Origin: Anaeromicrobium sediminis
GTDB lineage: Bacteria; Bacillota; Clostridia; Peptostreptococcales; Thermotaleaceae
Reading direction: 5' to 3'
Assembly: GCF_002270055.1 (NCBI RefSeq)
Contig: NZ_NIBG01000025.1
Coordinates: 1 to 63,208, forward strand
Length of the DNA stretch: 63,208 bases
Part shown: positions 63,020-63,208 of the stretch, one piece after another
Layout: each line of letters begins with the position of its first letter
How positions within the stretch are numbered: the first letter of the stretch is position 1
Position numbers and translations under genes: made by a program
Notes under the pieces: generated by a model
Told to the model about the DNA's origin: nothing
The model's input: only the letters and a program-made list of their open reading frames with translations
The model's database searches: none

Positions 63020-63096
63020 GCCCATGTGGCTCAGTAGGTTAGAGCGTCGCCTTGGTAAGGCGGAGATCGGCGGTTCGAATCCGCTCATGGGCTCCA
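63020..63096 (+). tRNA. tRNA-Thr (anticodon GGT)
   Basis: Acceptor GCCCATG (63020-63026) pairs with CATGGGC (63086-63092); discriminator T, then encoded CCA. Anticodon loop TTGGTAA reads GGT in positions 34-36, between GTCGCC and GGCGGA stems; GGTTCGAATCC is the T-arm. It is followed by tuf, a common arrangement. Confidence 0.96.
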
Positions 63097-63187
63097 AAAT
63101 ACAAACTTACATATATGGATACACACGGATAAGTTTACCAACCTGTCTGTGTTAAATATACTTATTTTAAATAGGGAGGAATAAAAG

Positions 63188-63208
63188 ATGGCTAAAGTTA
63201 AATTTGAA
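63188..63208 (+). CDS. tuf: Translation elongation factor Tu, first 7 codons
   Basis: Only MAKVKFE is inside the window. It matches the start of EF-Tu (MAKxKFER...), has AGGGAGGAATAAAAG before the ATG, and follows sigH and tRNA-Thr as in other clostridia. The gene is cut by the window end. Confidence 0.7.

Noticed and set aside
1-63208. CRISPR array, prophage or complete transposon
   Set aside because: No regularly spaced repeats, cas, phage structural, integrase or transposase genes were seen.

Overview
The window is AT-rich, low-GC Firmicutes chromosome and reads as an anaerobic, spore-forming member of the Clostridia, possibly near the Tissierellales/Peptostreptococcales; that placement is inferred from content, not from a phylogeny. 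Evidence: T-box leaders, a CtsR/McsA/McsB/ClpC operon, DisA, Spo0E-like phosphatases, SigH, an adenosylcobalamin-dependent ribonucleotide reductase, and the clostridial order from ctsR to tuf.

Layout. 1-170: 3' end of an rRNA operon (5S rRNA). 0.3-12.4 kb: single-gene units, namely a thioredoxin-like protein, class II ribonucleotide reductase with tandem NrdR boxes, an HD-GYP c-di-GMP phosphodiesterase, T-box-controlled asnS, a pair of Gate-domain membrane proteins, ferritin, a DUF2284 protein, a SEC-C protein and a VOC protein. 12.5-15 kb: an accessory patch of small genes (two Spo0E-like proteins, DUF1659/DUF2922, two YvrJ copies) with a duplicated leader. 15-25.7 kb: sbcDC, an uncharacterised membrane/pentapeptide cluster, two c-di-GMP-I riboswitches on the minus strand (one before an HD-domain gene, one with no gene after it), T-box-controlled stand-alone trpB and a cupin. 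26-30.2 kb: an EF-G-like GTPase, an HD hydrolase and a secreted YcdB/YcdC-type protein. 30.4-38.2 kb: ctsR-mcsA-mcsB-clpC with a perfect CtsR operator, then an ACT-domain regulator, radA and disA. 38.2-48.3 kb: MazG-like protein, chemotaxis receptor, carD, PIN/TRAM protein, ispD-ispF, gltX, and cysE-cysS behind a T-box. 48.4-59.3 kb: accessory or metabolic genes (CstA, MerR regulator, lysine-riboswitch NhaC transporter, TPP-riboswitch thiT, a second YcdB-type surface protein, B3/4 protein, Nudix). 59.3-63.2 kb: mrnC-(membrane protein)-thyX-rlmB-NYN-sigH-tRNA-Thr-tuf. The conserved cysS-mrnC junction is therefore split by about 11 kb.

Genes working together. RNA-based control is unusually dense: three T-boxes, two c-di-GMP-I, one lysine and one TPP riboswitch. 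Two HD-type proteins, two c-di-GMP riboswitches and a chemoreceptor suggest c-di-GMP-controlled behaviour. CtsR-McsAB-ClpC with DisA and RadA couples protein quality control to DNA integrity. Spo0E-like proteins, DisA and SigH point to control of sporulation entry.

Most novel signals: (i) a two-copy structured element of about 125 nt ending in its own terminator, each copy next to a YcdB-type surface-protein gene; (ii) a c-di-GMP-I riboswitch with terminator but no downstream gene, pointing into the 3' end of sbcC; (iii) a nested foldback element sitting between two identical 27-bp copies of a palindromic terminator; (iv) a duplicated leader/attenuator of the DUF1659-DUF2922-YvrJ cassette. 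No CRISPR array, transposase, integrase or prophage genes were seen.
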